A DNA stretch of 64,000 nucleotides from Perca fluviatilis (lineage: Eukaryota > Chordata > Actinopteri > Perciformes > Percidae): assembly GCF_010015445.1 (NCBI RefSeq), contig NC_053126.1, forward strand, positions 14,072,169 to 14,136,168, given 5' to 3'. The translations under genes and the position numbers were made by a program. Below are positions 63,023 through 64,000 of the stretch, piece after piece (the stretch's first letter is position 1; the number at the start of each line of letters is the position of its first letter). Under the pieces are notes generated by a model that was given only the letters and a program-made list of their open reading frames with translations, did no database searches and was not told the DNA's origin.

Positions 63023-63495
63023 CTTTGAGATCCAGGAAGCTTTATTTACAACTCGAACATGAAGTTAACTATAAAGTTGTATTTGATGTTACATGTGAAG
63101 TTGGATGTGGTTCTGAAATATAAGCAAATAATAGTGCACATTAATAAGCATCTGATTTACTATGAACATTATTTACCAAAACTAAATGTTATAGCCACCA
63201 GCATATAACAAGAAACAATACTAAGAATTACATTAATTTCTCTGTAATAATTAGCATAAATGTAACCTATTGCTCAGTAACACAAATTGAGAATAAGCCA
63301 CATCTATTACAGCACACATGTCCATAACGGAGCAAACAGTGTAATACACCTTTTAATAGCTAAGAATGTGGCAACTTCAGGAGACTCGGATGAAGCTGGG
63401 AACACGCAGTTATCCCACCGTGGTAATCCACCGTGATAATAATAATAGAATAATAGAAACATGTAGTGGGAATATTTATAGATCTGAATATCCAA
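63023..63495. other. Short non-coding gap, possible hAT half
   Basis: 63300-63450 (gtccataacggagcaaacag to ccaccgtgataataataa) looks like the inner and right part of a hAT-like repeat whose left part may be 61191-61350. Otherwise plain. Confidence 0.35.
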
Positions 63496-64000
63496 CCTAT
63501 CCCTAAAGAAAGCTTTTGATACCATAAATCATGACATTTTATAACATAAATTAGAGAAATATGGTATCAGAGGGGTTGGATTGTAATGGGTGTGGAGCTA
63601 CTTAAGAAACAGGCAACAATTTGTAGAAATTGGGGAACATGTATCAACACACATGAACGTAACATGTGGGGCACAGGGGTCGGTCTTAGGACCAAAGCTT
63701 TTCATAATTTACATCAACGATATATGTAGAGTATCGAATATACTAAAATGTATTCTATTTGCGGATGATACAAATATTTTCTGTTCTGGTGATAATTTAC
63801 AGCAGCTTTTGGAGATGATCACACCAGAAATTGCCAAATTAAAACAGTGGTTTGATGTCAATAAACTGTCATTAAATATAAGCAAAACAAAGATAATGTT
63901 ATTTGGAAAACATAAAACTGTCAAGTAGAATTAAAAATTGATAACATAAGTATTGAAAGAGTATATGAAAATAAATTTCTTGGTGTGATTTTTAGATCAC
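63496..64000 (+). pseudogene. LINE reverse transcriptase fragment, cut by window end
   Basis: The plus strand reads KKAFDTINHDIL, stop, then YLRNRQQFVEIGEHV, CGAQGSVLGPKLFIIYINDI and ILFADDTNIFCSG (RT box), WFDVNKLSLNISKTKIMLFG. RT motif B is GAQGS, one residue short of the usual GVPQGS form. Stops at several sites; it continues past the window. Close in style to CR1/L2-type RTs, not the same copy as 58380-60110. Confidence 0.85.

Overview
The window is vertebrate nuclear DNA, almost certainly from a ray-finned (teleost) fish. The evidence is a split gene with GT-AG introns, long CA/GT microsatellites, several Tc1-like transposons with long terminal inverted repeats (TIRs), hAT-like and TTAA-flanked small DNA elements, and several non-LTR retrotransposon remnants of kinds common in teleosts. 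No prokaryotic, CRISPR or viral gene system is visible.

Two host genes can be supported. (1) usp22, plus strand: twelve coding exons (exons 2 to 13 by comparison with the mammalian gene) at 13571-24708. They join in frame with consistent splice phases to 471 codons plus TAG. The product is the nuclear ubiquitin protease of the SAGA coactivator complex. The first coding exon was not found and probably lies left of the window, which would make bases 1-13570 intron 1. The 3' UTR appears to run to about 26430. (2) A somatostatin receptor type 2-like GPCR gene (sstr2), minus strand: a single coding exon at 31068-32180 (370 codons). An AG acceptor lies just upstream of its ATG, and a good donor near 34750 may mark a spliced 5' UTR. 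The two genes converge, tail to tail.

The rest is non-coding and repeat-rich. 1-1370: old DNA element. 6497-7009: hAT remnant with a BED finger. 8833-9673: hAT-like element split by a Tc1 MITE. 10723-12301: nearly full-length dead Tc1. 12321-12731: TIR element. 22015-22678: element with a zinc-finger ORF inside a usp22 intron. 29790-31010: repeat beside sstr2. 36981-37383 and 37914-38799: TTAA-flanked elements. 39790-42864: more DNA elements. 45011-46145: Tc1 copy set between two microsatellites. 49173-52540: frameshifted APE-RT LINE. 58380-64000: three further LINE fragments.

I found no undescribed multi-gene system. The more notable points are a nested transposon pair with a near-perfect 8-bp target duplication, an inverted pair of related repeats 42 kb apart, a Tc1 copy with microsatellites at both edges, an 11-bp terminal hairpin on the LINE, and four apparently extra residues at one USP22 exon junction. 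Gene names rest on remembered family similarity; no search was run.
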